A stretch of DNA of 64,000 nucleotides. It comes from Lepidostoma basale. Its lineage: Eukaryota; Arthropoda; Insecta; Trichoptera; Lepidostomatidae. Numbering within the stretch: the stretch's first letter is position 1; every line of letters begins with the position of its first letter. Under the pieces are notes generated by a model. That model ran no database searches and was not told the DNA's origin. It saw only the letters and a list, made by a program, of their open reading frames with translations. Below are positions 43,515-53,185 of the stretch, in pieces. The translations under genes were made by a program, and so were the position numbers. Where the stretch lies: assembly GCA_022606425.2 (NCBI GenBank), contig JAHDVF020000843.1, positions 1 to 64,000 of the forward strand. The letters run 5' to 3'.

Positions 43515-43854
43515 CGTAACATAAAATTAGAGCAAAAAATGCACAAGCGACAGGGCTGAACTCGCGCGTCGCTTGTAAATCGGGATCCATCGAGTGTTAG
43601 GTGTCTGATTTTACCGGATGGCAACACGTTTTTTTGGTTTACATTATGCTAATAGAAACAGTATTAAATGTGAAATTATAATATACGCACATGTTGGAAT
43701 GCTACGCATAAGGCGACCATTTCAAGGACACGAAAATCGTGTTATCAGATGTTAAACTAATTACAGACCACCTAAACTAACTAACCATCGCACTAATTCT
43801 CCGAAGGGGTAGGCATCGCAATCAACTTTTATTATTATTTAATTTTTTTATTCC

Positions 43855-43956
43855 TGTTAAAATTTATAACACTGTTATAATATCACAATTTATTCTTATG
43901 CACTGAGAGTTTCGCGACAGCTGTTTCGCCAACCGATGTTGGCATCATCACTGGAC
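43855..43956 (-). mobile_element. PLE-like end with hammerhead-like fold
   Basis: Minus: GTGATGATGCCAAC (43938-43951), ATCG loop, GTTGGCGAAAC (43923-43933), AGCTGTCGCG, then AATAAA-containing tail. GATGATG-stem-GAAAC order fits PLE hammerheads, though CTGANGA is changed. Confidence 0.55.
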
Positions 43957-44515
43957 TTAGCTGGGCAGCTTTCGGAAACATGAGTTACATCCTTAAAAAC
44001 CGGAAAATACCGATCAACCTGAAACGAAAAGTCTATGAAGCCTGCTTTCTGCCAGTTGGTACTTATGGTCTTGAAACTGTTACATTGTCCAAACAAAGTG
44101 CCCAGAAACTACGAGTGACCCAAAGAGTCATGGAAAGAGCCATGTTAGGAATAAGCCTAAGAGACAGAGTCAGAAACGATACGGTGAGAAAAAAAACAAA
44201 GGTCACTGACATCATCCACCGGGTGGCGACTCTAAAATGGCAATGGGCAGGTCACGTAGCCAGAAGCTCAGATGAAAAGTGGACAAGAAGATTGCTGACT
44301 TGGAGACCGTGGACGGCGAAGAGAAGTGCAGGGCGACCGCAACTACGGTGGAAGGATGACCTGAATAGGCACGTCGGAATAACCTGGATGCAGTCTGCAC
44401 AGGACAGAGTGACATGGAAGCGAATGGAGGAGGCCTTTGTCCAGGAGTGGACGGGAATAGGCTGAGGAAGAAGAAAAAGAAGAAAAGGAGTGGACGGGAA
44501 TAGGGTCTAGAAAAA
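43957..44515 (+). mobile_element. RTE-like LINE C-terminus (family D)
   Basis: LSWAAFGNMSYILKN leads into LKRKVYEACFLPVGTYGLET, RVTQRVMERAMLGISLRDRV, LKWQWAGHVARSSDEKWTRR and AGRPQLRWKDDLNRHVG, ending AFVQEWTGIG. The 161-codon frame 43980-44465 is open. GAAGAAGAAAAAGAAG tail. This type of end is widespread in insects. Confidence 0.8.
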
Positions 44516-44529
44516 GTTGGGAACCTATG

Positions 44530-44757
44530 ATATAAGGCAAAGGTTCCCAAGCATTTTTGGTCTATCGCCCCCATTTGCATATATAATTTTTTTTTTCAAA
44601 GTTCCCTTTATATGAACGAAATAAACGCCGTATCCCGTATTTAAACTGAATAATATAACCATACTTTTCTAACTTTTTTGGGTTATAGCCAACTTTTTAA
44701 AGCAGTGATTCGAATGCCTCTCAGCTGAAATATACAGGAGGAAAGTTGAATAATATA
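44530..44757. mobile_element. hAT-type terminus plus unassigned sequence
   Basis: AAAGTTGGGAACC and AAAGGTTCCCAAGC lie back to back at about 44510-44552, resembling GGTTCCCAAA hAT ends. The rest is not recognised. Confidence 0.35.
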
Positions 44758-45377
44758 ACTAACTAACTAACTAACCATCACGCCGTCTCCCCGAAGGGGT
44801 AGACAGAAAGAATGGACTGCCACACTTTTCTTTCCTGACATATTTCTCTCGCTTCCTCAACATTCATACATAGTGTCATGCACGCGCGTCGATTTTTCTG
44901 ACTCCTCACATGGCCGACATTCAATATTTGATTTATTTGATCGTGCCACGTTTTCCTCGGTCTTCCTCTATTTCTGGTTCCATTTACATCATTAACATAT
45001 AATTTTTTTACCATTCTTTCTTTCCATATGTCCAAACCATCTTAATGATCCTTTCATTATTTTGTTCACGACACCATCATTCGCACCGTATTCACGTCTT
45101 ATATTTTTATTCGACACTCTATCATCATACACAGAGTATCCACACATTCGTCTAAGAGATCTCATTTCTACTGCATTTATTCTACTTTCATCCTTCTTTT
45201 GCCAGTTCCATGCTTCGCTTCCATACATAAGGGTCGGTAGAAGTACACCATGGCAGAAGAACACCATGAAGAACAGGCACTAAAGTGAATGGTGCACTTA
45301 AAGTTGTCATCGCAAACAAAAACCTATCCAAAAAAGCTAGAATGGCAGTGCAAAATGGTGTTCTTCTTGAATAATAT
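44747..45377 (-). mobile_element. family C LINE tail with inverted 5' end
   Basis: Duplication TTGAATAATAT at 44747-44757 and 45367-45377. 44758 to about 45265 is minus (tail, UUCG hairpin, GRPRKTWHDQINQILNVGHV, to MYGSEAWNWQKKDES). About 45281-45366 is plus and holds the adjoining upstream segment (VNGALKVVIANKNLSKKARM). This is the layout expected from twin priming. Confidence 0.85.
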
Positions 45378-45604
45378 TATTATGTAATTCCACGTGGTTT
45401 CTCCACATTTGATTTATCAGAAAAGCAAATACATTTATTTTCCAATGCAATCATTCTGATAAGCTATGTCACTTATGAAATGAAAATGCCGATATTATGG
45501 GCGATAAAAATTCAATTTCTTTAATGGATTCTGTAATGACTACCGTTGCGTAATATTGTTTGATAATTCAACCAGATTTATTGATTACAGTCACAGCTCT
45601 GCTA

Positions 45605-45712
45605 TAGATTGACTTACAGCTATCTTACTTACTTAGACAGCCGTTGTCGTCCACTGCTGGACATAGGCCTCCCCCATACTTCTCCACGTATACCTGTCTT
45701 GTGCCTTTTTTC
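45605..45712 (-). mobile_element. RTE/BovB-type 3' end fragment
   Basis: Carries GTCCACTGCTGGACATAGGC, a word common at insect RTE ends. Short and without a frame. Confidence 0.5.
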
Positions 45713-45713
45713 T

Positions 45714-46162
45714 CAAAAGACATTACAAACATTTTTTATAGTTTAAGACATCTATTGAGAACAGGTAAAACATAATAAATATATAATACCAGGAACGCAT
45801 GAGACATGGTTCGACATTAGGAATACAAGATACTCTCTCGACGCTGTCGAAGATAACCATCCGGAACATAAAGATGGATAGCCTCCAAGATGACGGAATT
45901 CTCAAAGAATCCCCTGATAAGTCTGAAGAAATGGGTAAGTGTGCACCCATCCCTTCTTATCTGTAAACTATTGGTCCCCAGCATGCCCAAGAGGAATGCA
46001 GTGGGATAAAGCCACGGATAGCTACCAAACTCCCTCATGTAGAGATATCTCAGAAATCTTTACTGAACCCTCTCTAACATGAGCGAGTATCTCGCCTCGT
46101 GGGGACTCCATATCACCGAGCCACACTCGAGCCGGCTCCGGACCAATGAGTTATACATCCTT
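45714..46162 (-). mobile_element. jockey-like LINE tail (family B)
   Basis: Same subfamily as 956-1590: MREFGSYPWLYPTAFLLGML, FENSVILEAIHLYVPDGYLR, then a deletion to ESILYS. The upstream end VRSRLECGSVIWSP joins a family D fragment. Confidence 0.7.
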
Positions 46163-46400
46163 TTGCATCCAATCGCCAACAATTCTTCTAATGTCATCGG
46201 ACCATCGTGTGTGGGGTCTCCCTCTGTTTCTCTTGTCTTCGCGGGTCTCCACTCTACCACCCTTCTGGTCCATTTATCGTCTACCAATCTGGCAACACGT
46301 CCCGCAAATGACCATTTAAGCTTCGCTACCCTTGCGACGACATCTGTTACTCCCGACCTTCTACGTATTTCAGTATTTCTTATCCGGTCTGAGAGTCGAA
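46163..46400 (-). mobile_element. RTE-like LINE fragment (family D)
   Basis: Minus: LSDRIRNTEIRRRSGVTDVV, LKWSFAGRVARLVDDKWTRR, VVEWRPAKT. Fused to the family B copy. Confidence 0.7.
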
Positions 46401-46525
46401 TAATAATTAGACCAGTCTGTCGGTGCCAGCGAGCCTGGCGAAACACGTCGTTGTCTAAATAAAGACAAAAGTGGAAGTAGTTAAAAAACATCGTATTATT
46501 TAATTATTAATTAAACAAAAAATAG
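46401..46525 (+). mobile_element. PLE-like end, GCGAAAC type
   Basis: GTCTGTCGGTGCCAGCGAGC, CTGGCGAAAC, AATAAAGACAAAAGTGGAAG, then TTATTTAATTATTA. Same as one arm of 7187-7360. Confidence 0.6.
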
Positions 46526-46547
46526 GTATAATATTGGTCACAAAATA

Positions 46548-47490
46548 TAACTAACTAACCATCACGCATTTCCCCGGAGGGGTAGGCAGAGAGGATGGAT
46601 CGCCACAATGCTCTGTACTGGCATGCCTCTCGGGCTTCCTCTACATTCATACAGAGTACCATGCACGCACGTCGATTATTCCGACTTCGAATGTGGCCGC
46701 CTTTTAGTAATTGATTAATTTGGTCATGCCATGTTTTCCTCGGTCGTCCTCGGCTTCTTTTTCCACTCACGCTGCTTGTGTACAACTTTTTAATCATTCT
46801 TCTCTCATCCATTCGATCCATATGTCCAAACCATCTCAAGGATTCTTTTTTAATTTTATCCTTAATGCAGTCAGCTGCCTTACATTTCTCTCTCATTTCA
46901 TCGTTCGTTATTCTAGCATACAACGTTTTCCCGCACATTATTCTTAGTGATCTCATTTCTACGGCGTTTATCCTGCTTTAATCCTTCTTTTGCCAGCTGC
47001 AAGCTTCACTTCCATACATGAGGGTTGGCACTAGAACTACGTTGTGTACTGCCATTTTGGATTCTGTGGATATATTTCTATTTGCAGTAATGACTTTGAG
47101 TGCGCCATTTATTTTATTCCCTGCACCAACCCTTCTTTCGATGTCTTTCTTCATTTTTCCGTCTCTTGTAAACATGCTTCCCAGATACGTAAATTCAGTA
47201 ACTTGCTCCAATTTCTCGCCCATCGCACTTATATCACGAATCGTCATACATTCTTCTTTCTCGAAAACCATCACTTTAGATTTAGACACATTCATCACCA
47301 AGTCACTCTTATTGCATGCCTCATACATCCTTGACACTAAGACTTGCAAATTTTCTTTACTGTCAGCGATTAACACAGCATCGTCTGCATATAACAAACA
47401 GCTGACTGACAAACAATTTATCTTAGCACCAGCGTCTATGCTTTCAAGTTCTTTCATACACTTGTCCAAGTATTGATTGTACAACCTCAT
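46548..47490 (-). pseudogene. family C LINE, longest copy, with the RT YADD box
   Basis: One long minus frame broken by a single TAA at 46978-46980. The upstream 170 codons hold LYADDAVLIADSKENL (the RT catalytic YADD at residues 34-37), KSKVMVFEKEECMTI, FTYLGSMFTRDGKMKKDIER and LVPTLMYGSEACSWQKKD. The downstream 133 codons hold INAVEMRSLRIMCGKTLYAR, KESLRWFGHMDRMDERRM, GRPRKTWHDQINQLLKGGHI and SILSAYPSGEM. Hairpin loop UCCG, short CTAA tail. The fingers, palm start and endonuclease are missing, so it is a 5'-truncated, non-functional copy. Confidence 0.85.
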
Positions 47491-47811
47491 GTAATAAAAA
47501 TCTTGTTCATATTATTTTTTCGTATCATCTGCCCAAACAAAAATATCTTGACGTATAAGCTTATGGATAGAAAATAGTTCACGTATTGGTATAATATAAC
47601 AACGGTATTCGGGGGCAGGAGTTAATAAAGTTGGAGCATAGTTTCCTCTCGCGTATGTGGGGCAGATGGGGGCCTGTCCGGCGGGCAAAGCCGACGCCTC
47701 CGCCCCCCTACAAATCCAGGGCTTATCGCGAAACTAAAACCCCGCAGACTTACACGGTCATCACATTTCACATTCTCACGCATTATAATATAGTTATACA
47801 ACATTCAAATG
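47491..47811. other. unassigned, with a GC-rich block
   Basis: 47640-47740 is GC-rich (GGCGGGCAAAGCCGACGCC) but has no recognised coding sequence. Confidence 0.4.
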
Positions 47812-48540
47812 TAACTAACTAACTAACCATCACGCCGTCTCAGTAGGCAGAAAGAATGGACTGCCACACCTTTCTTTCCTGACATATTTCTCTCGCTTCC
47901 TCAACATTCATACATCGTGTCATGCACGCGCATCGATTTCTCTGATTCCTCACATGGCCGACATTCAATATTTGATTTATTTGATCGTGCCACGTTTTCC
48001 TTGGTCTTCCTCTATTTCTGGTACCATTTACATCATTAACATATAATTTTTTTACCATTCTTTCTTCATTCATTCTTTCCATATGTCCAAACCATCTTAA
48101 TGATCCTTTCATTATTTTGTTCATGACACCATCATTCGCACCGCATTCACTTCTTATATTTTCATTCGACACTCTATCATACACAGAGTATCCACCATTC
48201 GTCTAAGAGATCTCATTTCTACTGCATTTATTCTACTTTCATCCTTCTTTTGCCAGTTCCATGCTTCGCTTCCATACATAAGGGTCGGTAGAAGAACACC
48301 ATTGTGCACTGCCATTCTAGCTTTTTTGGATAGGTTTTTGTTTGCGATGACAACTTTAAGTGCACCATTCACTTTGTTGCCTGCCCCAACCCTTCTTTCA
48401 ATATCCCTCTCCACTCTCCCATCTCTTGTAAACATACTACCTAAATACACAAACTCAACTACTTGCTCCAAGTTTTCACCATTCACGCTAATGTTGCAGA
48501 CTGTCATGGTTTCTTCCTTTTCAAAAATGTAAGATGGCTC
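47812..48540 (-). pseudogene. family C LINE tail, frameshifted
   Basis: Two frames overlap near 48154-48184: upstream VEFVYLGSMFTRDGRVERDI, RVGAGNKVNGALKVVIANKN and GSEAWNWQKKDESRINAVEM; downstream SVYDRVSNEN-like, MKGSLRWFGHMERMNEERM and GRPRKTWHDQINQILNVGHV. A deletion removes part of the hairpin. Possible 8-bp duplication AAATGTAA. Confidence 0.75.
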
Positions 48541-48564
48541 TAAAGGAGTATAAGTACAGTGCAC

Positions 48565-48965
48565 ACAATGGTGTTCTTCTACCGACCCTTATGTGTGGAA
48601 GCGAAGCATGGGACTGGCAAAAGAAGGATGAAAGTAGAATAAATGAGATCTCTTATACGAATGTGCGGATACTCTGTATGATACTCGAATGAAAATATAA
48701 GAAGTGAATTCGGTGCGAATGATGGTGTTATGAACAAAATATTGAAAGGATCAATAAGATGGTTTGGACAAATGGTAAAAAAATATATATGTTAACGATG
48801 TAAATGGAACCAGAAATATAGGAAGACCGAGGAAAACGTGGCACGATCAAATAAATCAAATATTGAATGTCGGCTACGTGAGGAGTCAGATAAATCGACG
48901 CGCGTGCATGATGACACGATGTATGAATGTTGAGGAATCGAGAGAAATATGTCAGGAAAGAAGGT
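48565..48965 (+). pseudogene. family C LINE tail, decayed
   Basis: Plus copy facing the previous one; GSEAWDWQKKDES and later GRPRKTWHDQINQILNVGYV with deletions. Stops before the terminal hairpin. Confidence 0.65.
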
Positions 48966-49147
48966 TTTTTTGGAAAAATTACCTACTTAAGAAATAGGGG
49001 CGCTTTTTTAAAATTGAAACTTTTTTTTTTCTCTTCAAGTAAGCGGCGTATTTTCTTCAGCGGTGAATATCATGACAAAGAAAAGAGGTAGACCCATAGT
49101 TATTTTTGAGAATTTGTAGATTAAGTCATATAATTTAATAAAACATA

Positions 49148-50436
49148 TTAGGTCCTTACATATGAAATTGGCGTTTTGTATGGGAGGAACATAAAGTTGA
49201 TTTTTTTAAAGTATAATATATTTATTTAATCAAAGTATGTACCATTGCTATCTATGCACTTTTGCCATCTCATAGGTAGTTCATCGATCCCTTTACTAAA
49301 AAAAACCATTCGGACGGGAATCAATAAAATCTTTGAAGTCGGTTTGGACTGCCCCATCGGAGTTGAATTTTTTCCCTTGCAAGAAGTTATCCAAATTTCG
49401 AAAAAAATAGTAATTTGTTGGGGCAAGGTCCGGAGAGTACGGTGGATGTCTTAGACATTCCAATTGAAGCTCTTCTAATTTGGTAGCCGTCTGTTGTGCA
49501 GTGTGTGGTCTAGCGTTATCATGAAGCAGCAGTGGCCTAGAGCGATTAACCAGCCTCGGTTGTTTAGCAGCTAGCTTTTCCATCATGGTTTGCAGTTGCT
49601 GACAATAGACATCTGCCGTAATCGTCTGGCCAGATTTAAGAAAGCTGTAGTGAACGACACCAGCACCAGTCCACCAAACGCTCACAAGTAACTTTTTCGG
49701 AGTCAATTTTCGCTTGGGGCATGGTTTGGCTGGTTCGGCAGGGTTCAGCCATTGCGATGAGCGCTTCCGATTATCATACAGGATCCACTTTTTATCACAA
49801 GTAATGATTCGATTCAAAATCCCTTAATTATTGTGCCGGTTGAGTAATGCAACGCAGCAGTCAACGCGCGTTTGTTGATTTGCTTCACTCAATTCGTGAG
49901 GTACCCACCTTTCAAGCTTTTTCACCTTCCCAATTTGCTTCAAGTGGATTAAAACAGTTTTACCACTAACACCGCAGCCTGCAGCTAACTCGGACGTGGT
50001 TTGCGATGGATCCGCTTAAACAATAGCCTTAAATTCTTCATTATCAACTTTGGTCTCCGGCCGTCCACGGGGCTTGTTCTGCAGGTCGAAATTTCCAGAA
50101 CGAAAACGTTGGAACCAAAAACGCACTGTGTTTTCTTTTGCGGCACCGTCGCCATACACATCATTAATCCTTCGAGCCGTTTCTGCAGCACTGGTGCCAC
50201 GGTGGAACTCGTACTCGTAAATAACGCGATATTTCAAGTTTTCCATTTTGTAAACTGAGTGACGCAAAGAAAAAAAAACAATTGAGGAAAAAACAAATGA
50301 ATTATAATTTTCAAAACACAAATACTTGAGTAAATAGCTGTATAAATTTGAATTTGGAATTCCTAACCAAAGAGAAGATATTTGAGATCAAAGTTGCCAG
50401 TACGGCAAAACGCCAATTTCATATGTAAGGACCTAA
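49148..50436 (-). mobile_element. near full-length mariner element
   Basis: 1289 bp with 31-bp inverted repeats starting TTAGGTCCTTACATATGAAA, perfect at both ends, and TA on both sides (49146-49147, 50437-50438). The transposase on the minus strand is broken. Flanks show no other mariner DNA. Confidence 0.95.
49226..50256 (-). pseudogene. mariner transposase with stops, frameshift and a changed catalytic residue
   Basis: N-terminal HTH part begins MENLKYRVIYEYEFHRG and reads FWFQRFRSGNFDLQNKPRGR, then a TAA at about 50016. Reading continues in frame to a second TAA at about 49830. The catalytic core reads IITCDKKWILYDN (first Asp), LLLHDNARPHTAQQ (second Asp) and YSPDLAPTNYYFFRN, where the expected third Asp of the D34D triad is Asn. 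A frameshift at about 49307 in an A run moves the end (FSKGIDELPMRWQKCIDSNG) to another frame. It cannot be active. Confidence 0.9.
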
Positions 50437-50526
50437 TATTAAAAAAGTCTACCTTAATGGCACAGTTTTAATGTTACAAATCTAAAATTATATATTTTAT
50501 TAAAATCGCTGGGAATATAATCTAAT

Positions 50527-50577
50527 AACTTCGGTATGGCAGTCATAGCTCTTGCCACTCTGCTACGAATGTCGTCT
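50527..50577 (-). mobile_element. SINE-T head fragment
   Basis: Only the tRNA-like head half, next to a fuller copy in the same orientation. Confidence 0.55.
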
Positions 50578-50583
50578 AATTAT

Positions 50584-50826
50584 TATTATTTTGTTGAATC
50601 GCTCTTTACACCATTACAGCGCGTGCCAAATCGATGTAAAGAGTATAGCTATCATATTGATTCTTGTGACATGTGATAGGTAGCTAATCTATCGCCCTTT
50701 TATTGTCACGTGAATTCTGCACCAGACTAAAGGCAGTGTGACAATCACACTGCTATCGCCGGTAATCGAACCCGGAACCTTCGGGGTGGCAGTCAAAGCA
50801 CTTACAACTCGGTCACGAAGGTCGTC
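50584..50826 (-). mobile_element. SINE-T full-length-like copy
   Basis: Same module order as 43262-43514, with an AAT-type tail (ATTATTATT on the plus strand). Confidence 0.75.
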
Positions 50827-50893
50827 ATTATTATTATTTTGTTGAATCGCTCTTTACATCATTACAGCGCGAGCCAAATCGATGTAAAGGGTA

Positions 50894-51230
50894 AATTAAT
50901 ACGAATGTAAACGTCAGTTTTCTAGAAGTTTTATTATATTTTATGGGAATGACATGTTTCACCCTTCTAAGGCAATATCAAATGTGACGAAACTTCAACT
51001 CGTTGCAGTTTATATACAGTAAATGGAGCAGAATACTGCTGAATTGGAGACCGAGAGACACGAGAAGAAGAGTAGGAAGACCACAAATGAGGTGGAGGGA
51101 TGACCTGGAAAGATACGCTCGAGTGCTATGGATGCAGACTGCGCAGGAGAGATCGACATGGAGAGCCGTGGAGGAGGCTTTCGTCCAAGAGTGGACGGCG
51201 ATAAGCTGAAGAAGAAATGGAGCAGAATAT
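50894..51230 (-). mobile_element. PLE-like piece inside the SINE
   Basis: Minus: TTTGATATTGCCTTAGAAGG, GTGAAACATGTCATTCCC, then ATAAAATATAATAAAACTTC. Related to 54594-54750 and 2690-2745. It contains an RTE tail. Confidence 0.6.
51021..51229 (+). mobile_element. RTE-like LINE tail (family D) inside the PLE-like piece
   Basis: Insert 51036-51214 between AAATGGAGCAGAATA at 51021-51035 and 51215-51229. Reads NWRPRDTRRRVGRPQMRWRD, MQTAQERSTWRAVEEAFVQE and WTAIS before TGA and GAAGAAG. Confidence 0.9.
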
Positions 51231-51420
51231 GTAAAGGGTATAGCTATCATATTGACTATTGTGACATGTGATAGGTAGCTAATTTATCGCCATTTTATTG
51301 TCGCGTGAATTTTACACCAAACCAAAGACAGTGTGATAATTGCACTACCATCGCCGGGAATCGAACCCAGGATTTTCGGTGTGCCAGTCATAGTTCTTGC
51401 CGCTCTGCCGGGAAAGTCGT

Positions 51421-51844
51421 TGAATGGGTTATAAAGTTTGCATTCTGAACAGCTAGTTGGATTGAACGATGAATGGCCATCGGATAAGCAGTTTGTCGAC
51501 ATTTGGTAAAGTAATGACAGGCACATCCACGCCTCGCCGATTGAGTTAATCTATTTTGTATCCGCCGATTGCTTTAACGTAATTAAAAAAACAAAAAAAC
51601 AACATTAAGGGGGTATTCTAGTGTAGAAAATTGAATAAATCATAATTTTTTTACAATTTTTTAAAGTTTAGTCTTTTAAAAATATGACCCTAAGAGGACT
51701 TTCTGAAATTCTGAATATTTTCGAAGTTACAACTATTTTTGTAACGCACCGACTAAATCGGTCCGGCCGGACGAATGAACGATAAGACGGCAGGCAAACT
51801 GTGATTACCTGGGAAAAGTCCACATTATGAAAACTCTTTTCTTC
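51421..51844. other. unassigned
   Basis: Nothing recognised. Confidence 0.4.
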
Positions 51845-52140
51845 TTCTTAGTTTAGGTCGTAAGGCCTGTTTGTGACGGTGGGCTGTCCTGGGATGATGA
51901 TGTCTAGCCATCTCTACATCTCTTCGGCGGCCTTCCTGGTAATCTCTTGCTGCTTGGGTTTTCATTCTTAACCATTTTTGCAATTCTTGTATTCTCCATG
52001 CGGTCCACGTGGTCTCTCCAAAAGCGCCTTCTGCTTCTTCCCCATCTTACTATGTCTTCAACACCACAGATAGACCTTATCATTTCATTTCTGATCCGAT
52101 CTCTGAGGGTTTTGCCTGCGATGGAGCGTGGGGTTTGTAA
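51845..52140 (-). mobile_element. RTE-like LINE tail (family E)
   Basis: Minus: SIAGKTLRDRIRNEMIRSIC, GVEDIVRWGRSRRRFWRDHV and RLPGRPPKRCRDG, with the end continuing to about 51880 in another frame. Confidence 0.7.
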
Positions 52141-52141
52141 G

Positions 52142-52260
52142 AATCTTGTATGAATGTTGAGGAAGCTAGAGAGGTATGTCAGGATAGAGTAGTGTGGCGG
52201 TCCATTCTCTCTGCCTACCCCTGCGGATAAACGGCGTGATGGTTTGTTGTTGTTGTTTAA
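52142..52260 (+). mobile_element. family C LINE terminal fragment with TTG tail
   Basis: GTTGAGGAAGCTAGAGAGG to ACGGCGTGATGG, then TTTGTTGTTGTTGTTT. Hairpin loop UGCG, damaged on its 3' side. Confidence 0.6.
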
Positions 52261-52261
52261 A

Positions 52262-52440
52262 ATATTAAAAAATTGTTTACAAATATGGTCAGTTTGTTTA
52301 CAATAACATTTGTCAAAACTGACCAAATTTGTACACAATTTTATATTATTTTAAATATCTATATTACATCACTGAGGAAGGACCGGGTAGTCCGAAACAT
52401 GTTTGATATTTAATTTTAAATTGTTTTAAAAGTGAGTGTT
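52262..52440 (+). mobile_element. PLE-like element P, uninterrupted copy
   Basis: Hairpin at 52262-52348, AT-rich link, hammerhead-like core at 52372-52398 and ATGTTTGATATTTAAT downstream. Serves as the empty-site reference for 20719-21960. Confidence 0.6.
52358..52412 (+). ncRNA. hammerhead ribozyme-like motif
   Basis: CTGAGGA (52372-52378, fits CTGANGA), stem GGAC/GTCC (52380-52383, 52390-52393) with a CGGGTA loop, then GAAAC (52394-52398). AAATATC upstream can pair with GATATTT downstream, and ACAT with ATGT. The core fits the family; a cleavage site is not shown. Confidence 0.55.
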
Positions 52441-52876
52441 GTATATAATATATATAAAAAGACAAGAAAAGTATTATTTTTCCCCCAAATTCCCCGAATT
52501 GAAACCTTCCCAATTATTTTTAACGGCTGGCAGTATCTCAGTGTCGGGAAAATGGAAAACCTCATTATGGAGAACGGGCTTCATGATCCGTATGGTTTTT
52601 GCGTCCGTGACGCGTTTCACGGAACGGACTTCTCCATTCGTGCAATGACGTCACGAGATCCTCTCTAGGCTGGCCGATCTCTTGGATTCGGACGGTGGGC
52701 GGCGCGATGACGCGGTCTAGAACCATGGCAAATGTACAAACGGTTGAGGGAAAATGTCTTATTCTTTTAAGTTTAGATCATATGTGATTGTTTTTTATTT
52801 ATTGTTTCTTGAACAATTATGTAAAATTCTATATTAAATAATTTATACGTATAATACATTAGATATCACATTTTGA
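52441..52876. other. unassigned, with a GC-rich block at 52500-52720
   Basis: The block holds TGACGTCA (52646-52653, CRE-type) and CCGTGACGCG/CACGGAACGG words. No recognised protein. Could be a regulatory remnant. Confidence 0.35.
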
Positions 52877-52948
52877 ATGTTTACAAATTCTTGTAGACAA
52901 ATACTGGATTTTACCCATTGCGGATAATTTTTTTTTTATAAGGATTAA

Positions 52949-53185
52949 TTGTATCTCAAAAGAGACGAATATGTCAATTGTTTTTCTGGGAACAGAATGT
53001 GATGGCCGAGGCGCTTACAGGACTTATGACCTGTCATTGGTTGGGTTGAGCAATCGCTTTATGTTTAACAACATTCCCCATTCCGCCCTTCTTATGACCA
53101 CCACATTTGACAATTTTTTGGAACTCATTTATGCTAGAATCCCACGCTTATCTTTACATATTTTAGTTCACTCTACACTAGCGTC
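52949..53185 (+). mobile_element. TTAA-type foldback element, left arm only
   Basis: TTAA at 52945-52948, then TTGTATCTCAAAAGAGACG, ACAGGACTTATGACCTGTCA and CATTCCCCATTCCGCCCTTC. The right arm is missing. Confidence 0.7.

Larger units (their letters stand above)
50836..51420 (-). mobile_element. SINE-T copy split by nested insertions
   Basis: SINE tail at 50836-50893 and SINE body plus head at 51231-51420. GTAAAGGGTA is duplicated at 50884-50893 and 51231-51240 around the insert. The head is decayed. Confidence 0.85.

Noticed and set aside
52432..52668. 78-codon frame as a host gene
   Set aside because: No recognisable domain, no splice signals of note and overlapping open frames.
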